Positions 10,501 to 18,059 of a DNA stretch of 64,000 nucleotides are shown here, one piece after another. The DNA is from CAZZKG01 sp964654825 (lineage in GTDB: Bacteria; Gemmatimonadota; CAZMKB01): assembly GCA_964654825.1 (NCBI GenBank), contig CAZZKG010000001.1, forward strand, positions 62,001-126,000, read 5' to 3'. The notes below the pieces were generated by a model, which worked only from the letters and a program-made list of their open reading frames with translations, ran no database searches and was not told where the DNA came from. Each line of letters begins with the position of its first letter. Positions within the stretch are counted from its first letter, which is position 1. Position numbers and translations under genes: made by a program.

Positions 10501-13500
10501 GATCCCCTCGCCGTCGATATCGCTGACCGAGATTGTGTCATTGTCGGCTGCCGTGCAACTTCTGGCCTGCAGCGTGTCAGTCCCTGCAGAAAGTCGAAAT
10601 TCCAGGGTATCGGAAAACGAGCCGTCACTCGAGAACTCCATGTCGCCGTATCCGGAAGTCAATTGCACCATGGTCGTGTCATCGTCGTCGATGTTTCCGA
10701 AGCCGTCCTGCGCCTCGACGATGAATGTGAATATATCACCGGCCGCCTCCCTGATCTGGGTAGGGTCCATCGGCTTGATGGCGAGTTTCGTCGCCCCGCT
10801 GTCTACCGTGGTTATCGATACATCGGCAACCCGATCCTGGGGGATATCAGGAGTACTCATCGCATCGAGTGTGTCAGCCAACCCCGACACCTGTGGGGCG
10901 GAGTAGAGAACAGTCAGCACCCCGTTTGGATCTGTGATACCCGTTTGAACCTGGTCGTTACCGGTTGTATTGTAAACGGGTTCGTCGGGATTGTCGGAGA
11001 GGGTTCCACGACGGGGGCTTTTGAGAAAAAAACTGATGTTCGTTTCGGGCACGGGATTGAGAAAGGTGTCAGTGACGGTACCCGTGAAAACCTGCGTGGT
11101 ACCGACGGTAATGTTAAAGGGATCGGGAGGCTGCAGGACGAGAAACTCCGGATCATTCGGGTCTACATCGAAAGGATTAGACAGACTGATGATCCCAAGA
11201 TACTCCGCCTTCATCCGATCGTCTTCCCGCGTTCTCGTAACCGTGACGTTGCCGTCCCACTGGCCTGCTGTCATTGCCACGGTGTCGTGGTAGGATTCCG
11301 AGAGATCGTACAGTTCAACGTCCTCATTAAAAGTGATCACGATGTTATCCAGTGAATCCAGTGCTGTGACACTCACCGGGAATGGCACCCCCGCCGTCCG
11401 GTGATTCTGGATTGTTGCAAACTCGAAGTGATCGAGGCTCGCAGGAAAGATGTCGAAGTTGTTGGAGTTGCCCTGCTTGTCATTGTACTCTGCGGTTATC
11501 CTGTCATTCGCAAAGCTCTGGTTGACCACAACCCACCCCTGCCAAATGCCGTTTGTAAAAATGTCTGTCGAGTCAGGCTGTAGTGTCCCCGTCCGGTCGC
11601 TCAGTGCAGCTTTATTGGAGAAATTGGTTTTCAGGTTGTTGTACCCGTCGTATGCCCGGATGGTGATGCTGAAAGCCCCCCCCGCCACCTGGTCGAGAAT
11701 CTCTTCGAAGTCGAAGTGATCGAGCCCGCCAGGAGAGATGTTAAACGGGTTCGAGTCCCCGGTCTTACCCTGGGCCGAGACCCGGATCACGTCATCGTTC
11801 CTGGCCTGATTCACATGAACAATCTGGTTTCTCACGCCGTTTTCAAAATTGCCGCTCGTCGTCGGGTAGATCGTGCCCGATGAATCGGTGATTGAAACCG
11901 TCTCTGCGAATGCGAGTACGACGTTGTTATACTGGTCATATGCTGTTATCGTGATCTGAAAGTTTACGCCCGCCGTCTGGTTGGAGACCGGGTCGATATC
12001 GAAACGTTCCAGGCCTGCCGCCAGAACGGTGAACTGGTTGGATTGTCCTGTTACACCTCCATCGGTTGCTGTAATCCGGTCGTTGAGATAAGATTGGGTA
12101 ATGCTAACCGTACCAGTCCATACGCCACTCTGGAAGTTCTCTGTCTGGGTGGGATTGATCGATCCGGTAATGTCGCTCAGATCAGCGATGCCCGTGTAGG
12201 TGTCGACGGTGTTGTCGAAAGCATCTTTCGCATAGATCGTAATCGGGAAATCTACACCCGCCGTCTTGTTGCCGCTGATCGTGTCGAATTCGAAATGATT
12301 GACCGCCGCCGCAACAACATTAAAGAAGTTCGACTGACCGCTGCGGTTCGACCCGGAGGCGGTTATGCGGTCGTTCGTGTAGAGGGCGGACACGGTGACC
12401 TGCCCTGTCCACACGCCATTGGTGAAATTGCCAGAAGTGGTCGGCTGTATGCTTCCTGACAGATCTGAAAGTGTGACCGTGTTTGTGAAAGATTCAACTG
12501 TATTACCATATACGTCCTTCGCTGTAATGGTAATAGGGAACGGCAGTCCGGCTGTCTGATCGGATATGGTATCGAATACAAATGTGTCAAGCGGGCCGCT
12601 TACAACTTGAAAAGTGTTGCTCGCTCCCGTAACCGAATTGTAGGATGCAGTGATCTGATCTGAATCAATCGACTGGGAAATCGTGACCGCGTTCGACCAG
12701 AGGCCACTGGTAAACGTCGCGTTCGTCGGGCTCATGTTCCCGGTCAGGTCACTCAAGGTCACCGTTTGGTTAAAATCATCGACGCGATTTTCGAAAGTAT
12801 CTCGCGCCGCGATTGCGACGGTGAATGGATCACCGGCAGTCTGCGGGGAGGAAATGGGACTGATGGTAAAGTGATGGAGTGAGGCGTTATCTACAAAAAA
12901 ATTGTTACTGCTGCCTGTCGTCCCGCTGTAGTCTGCGATGACGGAATCGACACCCACCGCCTGTGTGACAGTGAGGTTTCCCGTCCACCCTCCCCCGCTG
13001 AAACTCACAGTGGTCGGAGTTAGAGTACCCGTCACGTCACTGAGGCTCACCGGGTTTGAAAATCCGTCCGCCAGGTTATTATACACGTCATATGCCTGTA
13101 TGGTTACGGAGAACGGTACACCGGCCATCTGGGTGGGCCCGATAGTGCTGAACACGAAGTGGTCGAGGCCGGCATCATCCACGGCAAAAGCATTGCTGGT
13201 CCCCGTCGCACCGCCATATGTAGCAGTTATCGAATCGGCATTCGTCGCCTGGGTGATCGTGACCGAGCCGGTCCACTGCCCGCCGCTGAAATCTGCATTC
13301 GTCGGGCTCATCGACCCCGTTTCATCAGTCAGGTTCACGCTCTGGCTGAACTCATTATCGAGGTTATCATACACGTCATACGCCTGTATGGTAACAGAAA
13401 ACGAAGTACCGGCTGTCTGAGGAGACAGTATTGTGTTGAACACAAAGTGATCGACCCCTGCATCATCCACGGCAAAAGCGTTGCTGGTCCCCGTCGCACC

Positions 13501-14106
13501 GCCATATGTTGCAGTGATCGAATCGGCATTCGTCGCCTGGAGAATCGTGACCGATCCGGTCCACTGACCGCCGCTGAAACCCGCGCTCGTCGGGCTCATT
13601 GACCCCGTTTCGTCACTCAGGCTCACCGTCTGGGCAAAATTATCCACAAAATTGTTGTACGTGTCAAATGCCTGTATGGTAACGGGAAATGAAGTACCGG
13701 CTGTCTGGTTAGATCCAATCGTACCGAACACGAAATGATCGACCGCTGCTGCGCTCACATTGAACGTGTTCGACGTACCCTGCACGAGTCCCAGGTAGTC
13801 TGCCGTGATGGTGTTGTTTTGATAGGAGTTTGTAAAGACGACTTTACCGGTCCATACTCCCGCGGTGAAATTCCCCGTCGTCGCTGGAGCGATCGAGCCG
13901 GAGAGATCGGTCAGATCACAGCTGCTGGTGAATATGGTGACGGTCTGCCCAGCCGTGTCCTTGGCAGTTATCGTTATTGTTATGGAGTCGCCTGCGACAG
14001 CATCGCTTACGGTGTTGAAGTCGAAGTGATCGAGCTGGGCGAAGAGAGATGTACAGGGAAGCAGTACTCCCAGAAAAACTGTCGACAGCAGCCTTTTCAA
14101 TTTCAT
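7546..14106 (-). CDS. Giant secreted Ig-like repeat protein with C-terminal YPNPF sorting-type domain
   Basis: 2186 aa. Signal peptide MKLKRLLSTVFLGVLLPCTS, cut near LFAQ. Residues ~26-985 hold ten tandem units of about 96 aa. Each starts with a L/V-DHF-F-TI motif, then TAG--F-VTI-A-D-Y-N, LSDxTGSxxP, W-G-VT-TQ and ITA-Y-G-TG-SN-F-V; these are bacterial Ig-like or invasin-like folds. Next come a Big_1-like segment and several CARDB-like units (ENSGSQSI, VQNNGESSVNL, VSNTGEATLDL). The C-terminus has YPNPFRAGFEPTTIAYYLP and WDGRNGRGEVILNGVYLC, a FlgD-like domain used as a type IX-style signal. It is predicted to be a surface adhesin or matrix scaffold. It has its own sigma-54 promoter at 14205-14220 and is followed by the PorV-TPR gene with a 4-bp overlap. 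Confidence 0.88.
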   Translation of the reverse strand: MKLKRLLSTVFLGVLLPCTSLFAQLDHFDFNTVSDAVAGDSITITITAKDTAGQTVTIFTSSCDLTDLSGSIAPATTGNFTAGVWTGKVVFTNSYQNNTITADYLGLVQGTSNTFNVSAAAVDHFVFGTIGSNQTAGTSFPVTIQAFDTYNNFVDNFAQTVSLSDETGSMSPTSAGFSGGQWTGSVTILQATNADSITATYGGATGTSNAFAVDDAGVDHFVFNTILSPQTAGTSFSVTIQAYDVYDNLDNEFSQSVNLTDETGSMSPTNADFSGGQWTGSVTITQATNADSITATYGGATGTSNAFAVDDAGLDHFVFSTIGPTQMAGVPFSVTIQAYDVYNNLADGFSNPVSLSDVTGTLTPTTVSFSGGGWTGNLTVTQAVGVDSVIADYSGTTGSSNNFFVDNASLHHFTISPISSPQTAGDPFTVAIAARDTFENRVDDFNQTVTLSDLTGNMSPTNATFTSGLWSNAVTISQSIDSDQITASYNSVTGASNTFQVVSGPLDTFVFDTISDQTAGLPFPITITAKDVYGNTVESFTNTVTLSDLSGSIQPTTSGNFTNGVWTGQVTVSALYTNDRITASGSNRSGQSNFFNVVAAAVNHFEFDTISGNKTAGVDFPITIYAKDAFDNTVDTYTGIADLSDITGSINPTQTENFQSGVWTGTVSITQSYLNDRITATDGGVTGQSNQFTVLAAGLERFDIDPVSNQTAGVNFQITITAYDQYNNVVLAFAETVSITDSSGTIYPTTSGNFENGVRNQIVHVNQARNDDVIRVSAQGKTGDSNPFNISPGGLDHFDFEEILDQVAGGAFSITIRAYDGYNNLKTNFSNKAALSDRTGTLQPDSTDIFTNGIWQGWVVVNQSFANDRITAEYNDKQGNSNNFDIFPASLDHFEFATIQNHRTAGVPFPVSVTALDSLDNIVITFNEDVELYDLSESYHDTVAMTAGQWDGNVTVTRTREDDRMKAEYLGIISLSNPFDVDPNDPEFLVLQPPDPFNITVGTTQVFTGTVTDTFLNPVPETNISFFLKSPRRGTLSDNPDEPVYNTTGNDQVQTGITDPNGVLTVLYSAPQVSGLADTLDAMSTPDIPQDRVADVSITTVDSGATKLAIKPMDPTQIREAAGDIFTFIVEAQDGFGNIDDDDTTMVQLTSGYGDMEFSSDGSFSDTLEFRLSAGTDTLQARSCTAADNDTISVSDIDGEGIILAPYRKSQVYIEPDLPSGIVALQASRDTLTADGSSTTQILTESFIDSCGNIVAENTSITVAATIGTIIDQDQDLGTPGKQLQTDQEGKIQLTLKATSASGTSTVSVVSVQGDASGSIDIVFQSQAILAYLSGSLVPNTVSPGDSVSFKVLVKNEGEAGVTVNTGSEFWFADPPIEYRAGLVEDIDLDGGSDWDTLTFAVEMIPEGMEITSYTPILDLTGTDYNSSPYDQDVALDNNSLQISSMKIVLVQAARDTVTVEDSLGVIITVENSGSQSIIIDDYGLIFAPPGDFAQFITVPDTLPPLVTSYLPVGVKVNSLTGTGTYYIDAFAAGSSGGSEIGDNSSDLIDSLVVISLATAEYVAGSLSPENLSPGGQYAMSLHVQNNGESSVNLNTTNTKVSFFDAEHTYEGHLANETTLTGGGAETQLTFSLETLDPGFSSGLYPVDLFLSGQTHAGGSFNQVLPDVDSVAVQSEPELQYVPGSMSKEKVSRGYMVHISARVSNTGEATLDLTDGSTRFYMTDGQEEFDIALNESGTAVLEPGDTTLTFLQGQLDSDFDTGEFPTLMFVQGVYNQINFVDTLNLDPLLVQEPATISVNAQRSDTVVTIGQSFIVESIVENMGEAGIMDTGSILLDLAGTAFSVSDPERPFDPALPDTIQWTVTVPDTQSVGIYIIKVSVEAIPHDENTDPAQLALLYNQGEYSIPVSVVEGNELVVTAVELDGFPTRNVYAGQGAVGMIALELSNRGNAKNEIRLDSIKVSLEERSGDVINPPSSVIEDLYVSSDIEGEALLSSAFDLSRETVLVNLREADFRLSANPDTLYFFLDIIPSPGAQTILLHFNGNEDIFATDLSNGRIVNIVDALGTDLPELLSDFVVLSADDFTGSFKNYPNPFRAGFEPTTIAYYLPENARVELFIYSLTGELVKILRFDQGTPGGSGPGINTYQWDGRNGRGEVILNGVYLCVVSARLESGRTLSHQHKIAVMK
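11170..14035 (-). repeat. Ten tandem ~288-bp coding repeats in the giant secreted protein
   Basis: The first half of the giant gene is built of ten units of about 288 bp (96 codons). Most have diverged, but two neighbours are nearly identical at DNA level. The stretch beginning at 13173 and the one beginning at 13461 share CATCATCCACGGCAAAAG and then match for about 120 bp with only a few changes, exactly 288 bp apart. This suggests a recent duplication or gene conversion and possible variation in unit number between strains. It is coding and in frame, not a CRISPR or intergenic array. Confidence 0.85.
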
Positions 14107-14204
14107 GTATACGACCGTTGAGATCCCCGAATGATGTGTAGTAAGATAGTATGTGTTACGGCAACAGTACAGGTCACTTCCGATATAACATATACTATAA
14201 AATT

Positions 14205-14220
14205 AGCAATTTCTATGCCA
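14205..14220 (-). promoter_or_regulatory. Sigma-54 promoter for the giant repeat protein operon
   Basis: On the minus strand the site reads TGGCATAGAAATTGCT. It matches the -24/-12 consensus TGGCAC-N5-TTGCW with the strict GG-N10-GC spacing. The start of transcription would fall near 14194, giving a leader of about 90 nt before the ATG at 14106. Three similar sites occur in the window, all upstream of genes on the same strand. Confidence 0.8.
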
Positions 14221-14241
14221 TTTCGATGCACACAGTTCCCC

Positions 14242-14254
14242 GTCAACTGTTGAC
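14242..14254. promoter_or_regulatory. Short palindrome GTCAACTGTTGAC between promoter and upstream sites
   Basis: A perfect palindrome with 6-bp arms and a 1-bp centre, about 30 bp upstream of the -24 element of the sigma-54 promoter. It could be an operator or an intermediate protein-binding site. No second copy was found at the other promoters, so its role is uncertain. Confidence 0.3.
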
Positions 14255-14319
14255 TAACGTACTATACCACAGCAGGTTACTGCTTCTGTTCTCGTGAGAG
14301 ATGAAGGATTCGTGATATG

Positions 14320-14357
14320 TGGACGGAAACTGGACGCAGCTGTCCTATAATGGACAG
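14320..14357. promoter_or_regulatory. Possible upstream activator site array for a sigma-54 activator
   Basis: TGGAC occurs at 14320, 14331 and 14351, steps of 11 and 20 bp that keep the sites on about the same face of the helix. The last is part of a perfect inverted repeat, CTGTCC-TATAAT-GGACAG (14340-14357). The block lies about 115-150 bp upstream of the -12 element, the usual distance for NtrC-type activator sites. Which regulator binds is unknown; the activator encoded at 51864-53240 is a candidate. Confidence 0.45.
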
Positions 14358-14384
14358 ACCGGGGGCGACTCAGAAACACAATAA

Positions 14385-14401
14385 CACCTAAGCCCTAGGC
14401 G
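14385..14401 (-). terminator. Weak terminator-like hairpin after the FN3 protein gene
   Basis: On the minus strand CGCCTA and TAGGTG pair across a short loop (six pairs, one G-U), 8 nt after the stop of the gene at 14409-15356. The following stretch, TTATTGTGTTTC, is only partly T-rich. It may end that transcript before the next sigma-54 promoter. Confidence 0.35.
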
Positions 14402-14408
14402 TCCAATC

Positions 14409-15356
14409 TTATCGAGAGAGCACCATTTTCCTCGGTGAACACACCTGTTCACCGACACGCAGTGTATACAGGTAGATTCCGGAAGGAGCATCTTCTCCCT
14501 GTTCCGCCCGTCCGTCCCAGCATACCTCGTGGACTCCCGGAGGAAGATTGTCATCCAGGAGTGTTTTGACTCGTCTCCCTCTGGAATCATAGATCATCAT
14601 TGTGGCCGGGTGAAGTGAGGAAGTTCCACCCTCTTCCGGGATACTGAATGATATCCGTGTCATGGGGTTGAACGGATTGGGATAATTCTGGCCAAGCTCC
14701 ACGTTTTTCGGCATATTCTGTCCCTGTCCCTGATCCACTCCCAGCCCTACAGCTGTTATCGTAAAGCACTCCTCACTGATATCGAACAGGTCAGGATTCT
14801 TGTACTCCTCCAATCGCATCAGGCAACTGTCGGAATACACCTCAGGTACTTCCCAGGTCCAGTGGCCGTCATTTCCGGTGTTCCCTTTTACGAGGTCCCA
14901 GCTGTGCCCGAAATCACTCGAGAACCAGATCCTGATTTTTACAATATCCGGATTCACTTCCCATTCGATTTCGAACTCGTCACCAACGGTGAGCTTTTCA
15001 CCACCGTTCGGTGTGACGAGGGTGAGATCCTCTTCACCCTCCTGCCCTATCGTGTATTCAACTTCCTGGGAATACCCACTCTCATTACCCCAATCATCAT
15101 ACGCCTTCAGCGCGAAGTAATATGTAGATCCCTGCGAAAGTCCCACAACGGTATAATCGGTGGTAAGTCCTGCATCGAATATTGTGGAATATTCTCCCGA
15201 CGATATACCATAGAATACTTTGTAACCGGCAAGATCTGTTTCGGTGTTCGGGTCCCATTCCAGTGTCACTGAGCTCGACAGGACCGCTGTTGGAAGGAAA
15301 AACAGTGTGAAAATAACGATAAAAATCGACGAAACTGCTCTGGATTGAAACGCCAT
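14409..15356 (-). CDS. Secreted fibronectin type III protein with YPNPF sorting-type C-terminus
   Basis: 315 aa. An N-terminal hydrophobic signal (SSIFIVIFTLFFLPTAVL) precedes one FN3 domain at about residues 28-105 (LEWDPNTETDLAGYKVFYG, YYFALKAYDDWGNES). A second domain begins LTLVTPNGGEKLTVGDEFEIEW, a motif common in secreted beta-sandwich modules. The C-terminal FlgD-like domain has LGQNYPNPFNPMTRISFSIP, WDGRAEQGEDAPSGIYLY and the closing RKMVLSR. It is probably exported and surface-anchored by a type IX-like route. The ATG at 15356 has GAGGG six bases upstream. A near-perfect sigma-54 promoter lies 64 bp upstream and a weak hairpin follows the stop, so it may be a single-gene unit. Confidence 0.85.
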   Translation of the reverse strand: MAFQSRAVSSIFIVIFTLFFLPTAVLSSSVTLEWDPNTETDLAGYKVFYGISSGEYSTIFDAGLTTDYTVVGLSQGSTYYFALKAYDDWGNESGYSQEVEYTIGQEGEEDLTLVTPNGGEKLTVGDEFEIEWEVNPDIVKIRIWFSSDFGHSWDLVKGNTGNDGHWTWEVPEVYSDSCLMRLEEYKNPDLFDISEECFTITAVGLGVDQGQGQNMPKNVELGQNYPNPFNPMTRISFSIPEEGGTSSLHPATMMIYDSRGRRVKTLLDDNLPPGVHEVCWDGRAEQGEDAPSGIYLYTLRVGEQVCSPRKMVLSR

Positions 15357-15419
15357 AATTTACCCTCGTATGTGTTCAATCCAAAGCTCATGGCTCAAAG
15401 CGTACGTCTACAGGGTGAT

Positions 15420-15435
15420 TGCAAGGGATGTGCCA
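15420..15435 (-). promoter_or_regulatory. Sigma-54 promoter for the FN3 protein gene
   Basis: The minus strand reads TGGCACATCCCTTGCA, which agrees with the consensus TGGCACR-N4-TTGCW at every conserved position. Transcription would start near 15409, with a leader of about 53 nt before the ATG at 15356. This is the best match of the four sigma-54 sites found here. Confidence 0.85.
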
Positions 15436-15468
15436 CGAGCCTTTTTGTCTCTTAATACAATTTTGCAG

Positions 15469-15503
15469 CACCATAACTGATTATATATATATTGGTTATG
15501 GTG
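15469..15503. promoter_or_regulatory. Inverted repeat with 9-bp arms upstream of the sigma-54 promoter
   Basis: Arms CACCATAAC (15469-15477) and GTTATGGTG (15495-15503) flank a 17-bp AT-rich spacer. The element sits about 60 bp upstream of the promoter at 15420. It could bind an activator, or form a hairpin at the end of the gene that stops at 15637. No clear T-run follows it on the minus strand, which makes a terminator less likely. Confidence 0.45.
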
Positions 15504-15636
15504 ATTACCGGAAGTAATTTATCCCCCGGACTTTCTTTGTTCGATGCATAACTTTCATAGATGGGATAAAAAGTGACAACTGGAGAAGTACGTAATGAGG
15601 AGATACACGTGAGCCGGGACGGGTAACGGTCAAAAG

Positions 15637-17901
15637 CTAACGGATGAGGATCATTTTCCGGGTGATACTCTCGCCTCCCACGGTGATCATATAGATATAC
15701 GTCCCTGAGGGCAGGCCTATACCTCGATCGTCCCTCCCATCCCACGTCACCCGATAGCTGCCGGGTACAGCATCCGTGTCCACCAGTGTTCTCGCCAGCC
15801 GGCCGCGCACATCGAACACACGCAGCCTCACGGGAACGTGGGCTTCCCCACTACCGGTGTCGAGATTCGATACGGGGACGTCATACCTGATGACGGTGAG
15901 AGGATTGAAGGGATTGGGGTAATTCTGCAAGAGTGAAGCAACCCGCGGAAGGATTGACCCACCCGGGACATCATCCCCGATTCCCGATCCATCCCTGAGT
16001 AAAAACGTGAACGCTCCACTCGACGGTGTACTGTCACCGAAATCGTCATAGGCGATAACCTGCCAGTAATAGATCCCCCTGTCGAATGTGTTGGTGTTGA
16101 TCACATAGAACGTGTCTGAGATACCACTGGCAACTGGACTCTGGGGAAAGAGGCTGTCCGTATCAATAAAGATCTCATAGTTCACCACGGACTGGGGATC
16201 GGGATCAATCGATTGATACCAGACGAACGCGATCTGACCGATTCCCAGCGTATCTGCATCCTCAGGGGAGATGAGTGTGAATGCGGAAGGAGGAGTGTTG
16301 CCGGTGGCACCCATGATGGTGAAATCATCTACCTCTCCCAGCCTCGATGGTAGTTCGTTCTCAAAGGCAAGACCTGCATAATGGGTTACCGGGTTCAGGA
16401 TCCCATCCACGTCGATGAGTGTTCCGCGAAGGACTTCGTTCAGATACACCTCGAAGTGATTCTCATCTCCAACTTTCTGATAGGAAATTCGTAAAAGATC
16501 CCCTGACTCGGGTGGATACGGTTCGGGAACCGGAGTACCGAGTTCGTAGGGTTCATCAAGATTATGCATTCTGTAGAGATGGTACGCTGAATTGTAATAC
16601 CGTATGAAGTAGCACTGGCCATTGTTGACATTCAGTGAATTCCTCATCATCATGATACCGACCGAGCCATTCTCCACCTCGGTGTTAAGCTGGCCGTAGC
16701 GAAACATCACTTCGTCAGGATTTCTCACATAACTGTAGATGGCACGGATCGTCCACAACTGGGAGTCTTCTTTGTAATGCGATGTGATCTCGTTTCCCTC
16801 GATGAGGACGGAGTCAGTAGTGATCCAGTGAATACCGAGCTCTTCCCGGTTGAAATCATCAACAAACACCGTCGCATCACCGGTAGTGAGAGCTGAAGGA
16901 GTATTCGAAATGGTGGATTCGTTCGGTACTTCATCCCGAGACTTGACGGCGAAATAATATTCGGTACCGGGCTGGAGACCGCTCACGAAGAACTGCTGGC
17001 TGCTGCCACTTGATAATGGCACCGGCTCGCTGGTTGCCTGATATGCATCGGGATAATTTTCTTCTGTGATCACCGACGTGTAATACCTGAGATCGTATTC
17101 CGATGGGATTCCGATAGTACTGTCATCTCCCGGAGATGTCCAGATCAATTTCACGGTCGAGGAACCTATCTGGTCGACGGTGAGATCTGTAATTGCCGCC
17201 GGTGGTACCGAATCTATGGGTAGTGAAAGACCGAGGGAATCGGCCCAGACCTGGGCCATGATGGCATACCCATCATCATTCGGATGCTTCGTGTCATACA
17301 GGAGCTCAGTTTCCCAGTTGGGATGTGACTTGAAAGCCGAATTGTGGTCGACGTATTTGATGTCATATCCATGTAACTTCTTGACTTCGACGAGAGACCT
17401 TATCAGAGTGTTGAGCTCGGTCGTGATTGAATCCTTTTCATCCCTCCTCGGGACGATACCGGCAACCATCATAGTCATCAGTGGATTGTGACTCTTCGCC
17501 TGATCCAGGATACTCTCGATGTCCACGATCACATCCTGGAGATTCCTGCCCCCGGTGATGTCGTTTGTTCCGATATGAAGCAGAATGACATCCGGATTTT
17601 CGGAATCAAGAAACACACCCACCGAATCTGCGAGCCAATCCGAACGCTTTCCACCGTGTCCTTCGTGATCTGGATCGAACCCTTCCCCGAGAGTCAGTGT
17701 CCCGACCAGGTCGAAAAGAACACCCTCAATCGTGTAATTGTGATAGAAGGGCTTCCGGTAACCCCCGTCATCACTCGAACCCGTACCCCTGGTGATGGAA
17801 TCCCCCAGAGGCATGATCCTGAGAGAATCTTGCTCCTGAGCATGGAGCGGGGTGGTACAGGGAATAACAGTAATGAAAAGAATGAGAAGTGCCGCGATCA
17901 A
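15637..17901 (-). CDS. Secreted SGNH/GDSL hydrolase with FN3, beta-sandwich and YPNPF sorting-type domains
   Basis: 754 aa. After a signal peptide (ALLILFITVIPCTTPLHA) comes an SGNH esterase-type domain at about 28-205: block I LRIMPLGDSITRG with the catalytic Ser, block III IGTNDI, and block V YDTKHPNDDGY with the Asp and His. An FN3 domain follows (PAAITDLTVDQIGSSTVKLIWTS), then a concanavalin-like segment starting VDDFNREELGIHWITTDS, an Ig-like segment, and the FlgD-like C-terminus (LLQNYPNPFNPLTVIRYDVP, SGTYIYMI, RKMILIR). It may deacylate surface or plant polysaccharides; the substrate is not evident. The start is a TTG at 17901 with GGGGGA upstream. A strong terminator separates it from the preceding gene, so a promoter should lie within 17902-17980, but I could not identify a convincing one. 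Confidence 0.85.
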   Translation of the reverse strand: MIAALLILFITVIPCTTPLHAQEQDSLRIMPLGDSITRGTGSSDDGGYRKPFYHNYTIEGVLFDLVGTLTLGEGFDPDHEGHGGKRSDWLADSVGVFLDSENPDVILLHIGTNDITGGRNLQDVIVDIESILDQAKSHNPLMTMMVAGIVPRRDEKDSITTELNTLIRSLVEVKKLHGYDIKYVDHNSAFKSHPNWETELLYDTKHPNDDGYAIMAQVWADSLGLSLPIDSVPPAAITDLTVDQIGSSTVKLIWTSPGDDSTIGIPSEYDLRYYTSVITEENYPDAYQATSEPVPLSSGSSQQFFVSGLQPGTEYYFAVKSRDEVPNESTISNTPSALTTGDATVFVDDFNREELGIHWITTDSVLIEGNEITSHYKEDSQLWTIRAIYSYVRNPDEVMFRYGQLNTEVENGSVGIMMMRNSLNVNNGQCYFIRYYNSAYHLYRMHNLDEPYELGTPVPEPYPPESGDLLRISYQKVGDENHFEVYLNEVLRGTLIDVDGILNPVTHYAGLAFENELPSRLGEVDDFTIMGATGNTPPSAFTLISPEDADTLGIGQIAFVWYQSIDPDPQSVVNYEIFIDTDSLFPQSPVASGISDTFYVINTNTFDRGIYYWQVIAYDDFGDSTPSSGAFTFLLRDGSGIGDDVPGGSILPRVASLLQNYPNPFNPLTVIRYDVPVSNLDTGSGEAHVPVRLRVFDVRGRLARTLVDTDAVPGSYRVTWDGRDDRGIGLPSGTYIYMITVGGESITRKMILIR

Positions 17902-17979
17902 ATCAATCCCCCGGTTAAAATCACTAATTCATCGATATACCTTATAAACGAAACAATTCATGTACGTCTCGTGCAACTC

Positions 17980-18020
17980 TCGAAAAAAGACAGCCATCCC
18001 CGCACCGATACGGGGATGGC
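17980..18020 (-). terminator. Rho-independent terminator after the gene at 18060-21026
   Basis: The arms GCCATCCCCG (17993-18002) and CGGGGATGGC (18011-18020) form a perfect 10-bp GC-rich stem with an 8-nt loop. On the minus strand the stem is followed by TGTCTTTTTTCG, a good T-tract. It lies 40 bp after the stop codon at 18060. It is the clearest intrinsic terminator in the window. Confidence 0.9.
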
Positions 18021-18059
18021 CGTTCTGAAGTATGACTCTGTTCATTGCTGCTGACATTT

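Larger units (their letters stand above)
14107..14408. other. Gene-free gap with sigma-54 promoter and activator-site candidates
   Basis: A 302-bp region between the giant repeat protein and the upstream FN3 protein. It holds a sigma-54 promoter at 14205-14220, a palindrome GTCAACTGTTGAC at 14242-14254, three phased TGGAC elements ending in the inverted repeat at 14340-14357, and a weak terminator-like hairpin at 14385-14401. I see no credible open frame in it. Confidence 0.75.

Noticed and set aside
9917..10906. Long plus-strand open frame (329 codons) opposite the giant repeat gene
   Set aside because: It is a shadow of the minus-strand gene, Ser/Pro/Val-rich with no recognisable motif and no ribosome site.
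11170..14035. CRISPR-like or satellite repeat array
   Set aside because: The repeats are in-frame protein domains of about 96 codons with diverged sequence, not short spaced repeats.
17902..17980. Sigma-54 promoter for the SGNH hydrolase gene
   Set aside because: A TTGCAC half-site exists, but no GG lies ten bases upstream; a TATAAG -10-like element lacks a matching -35.
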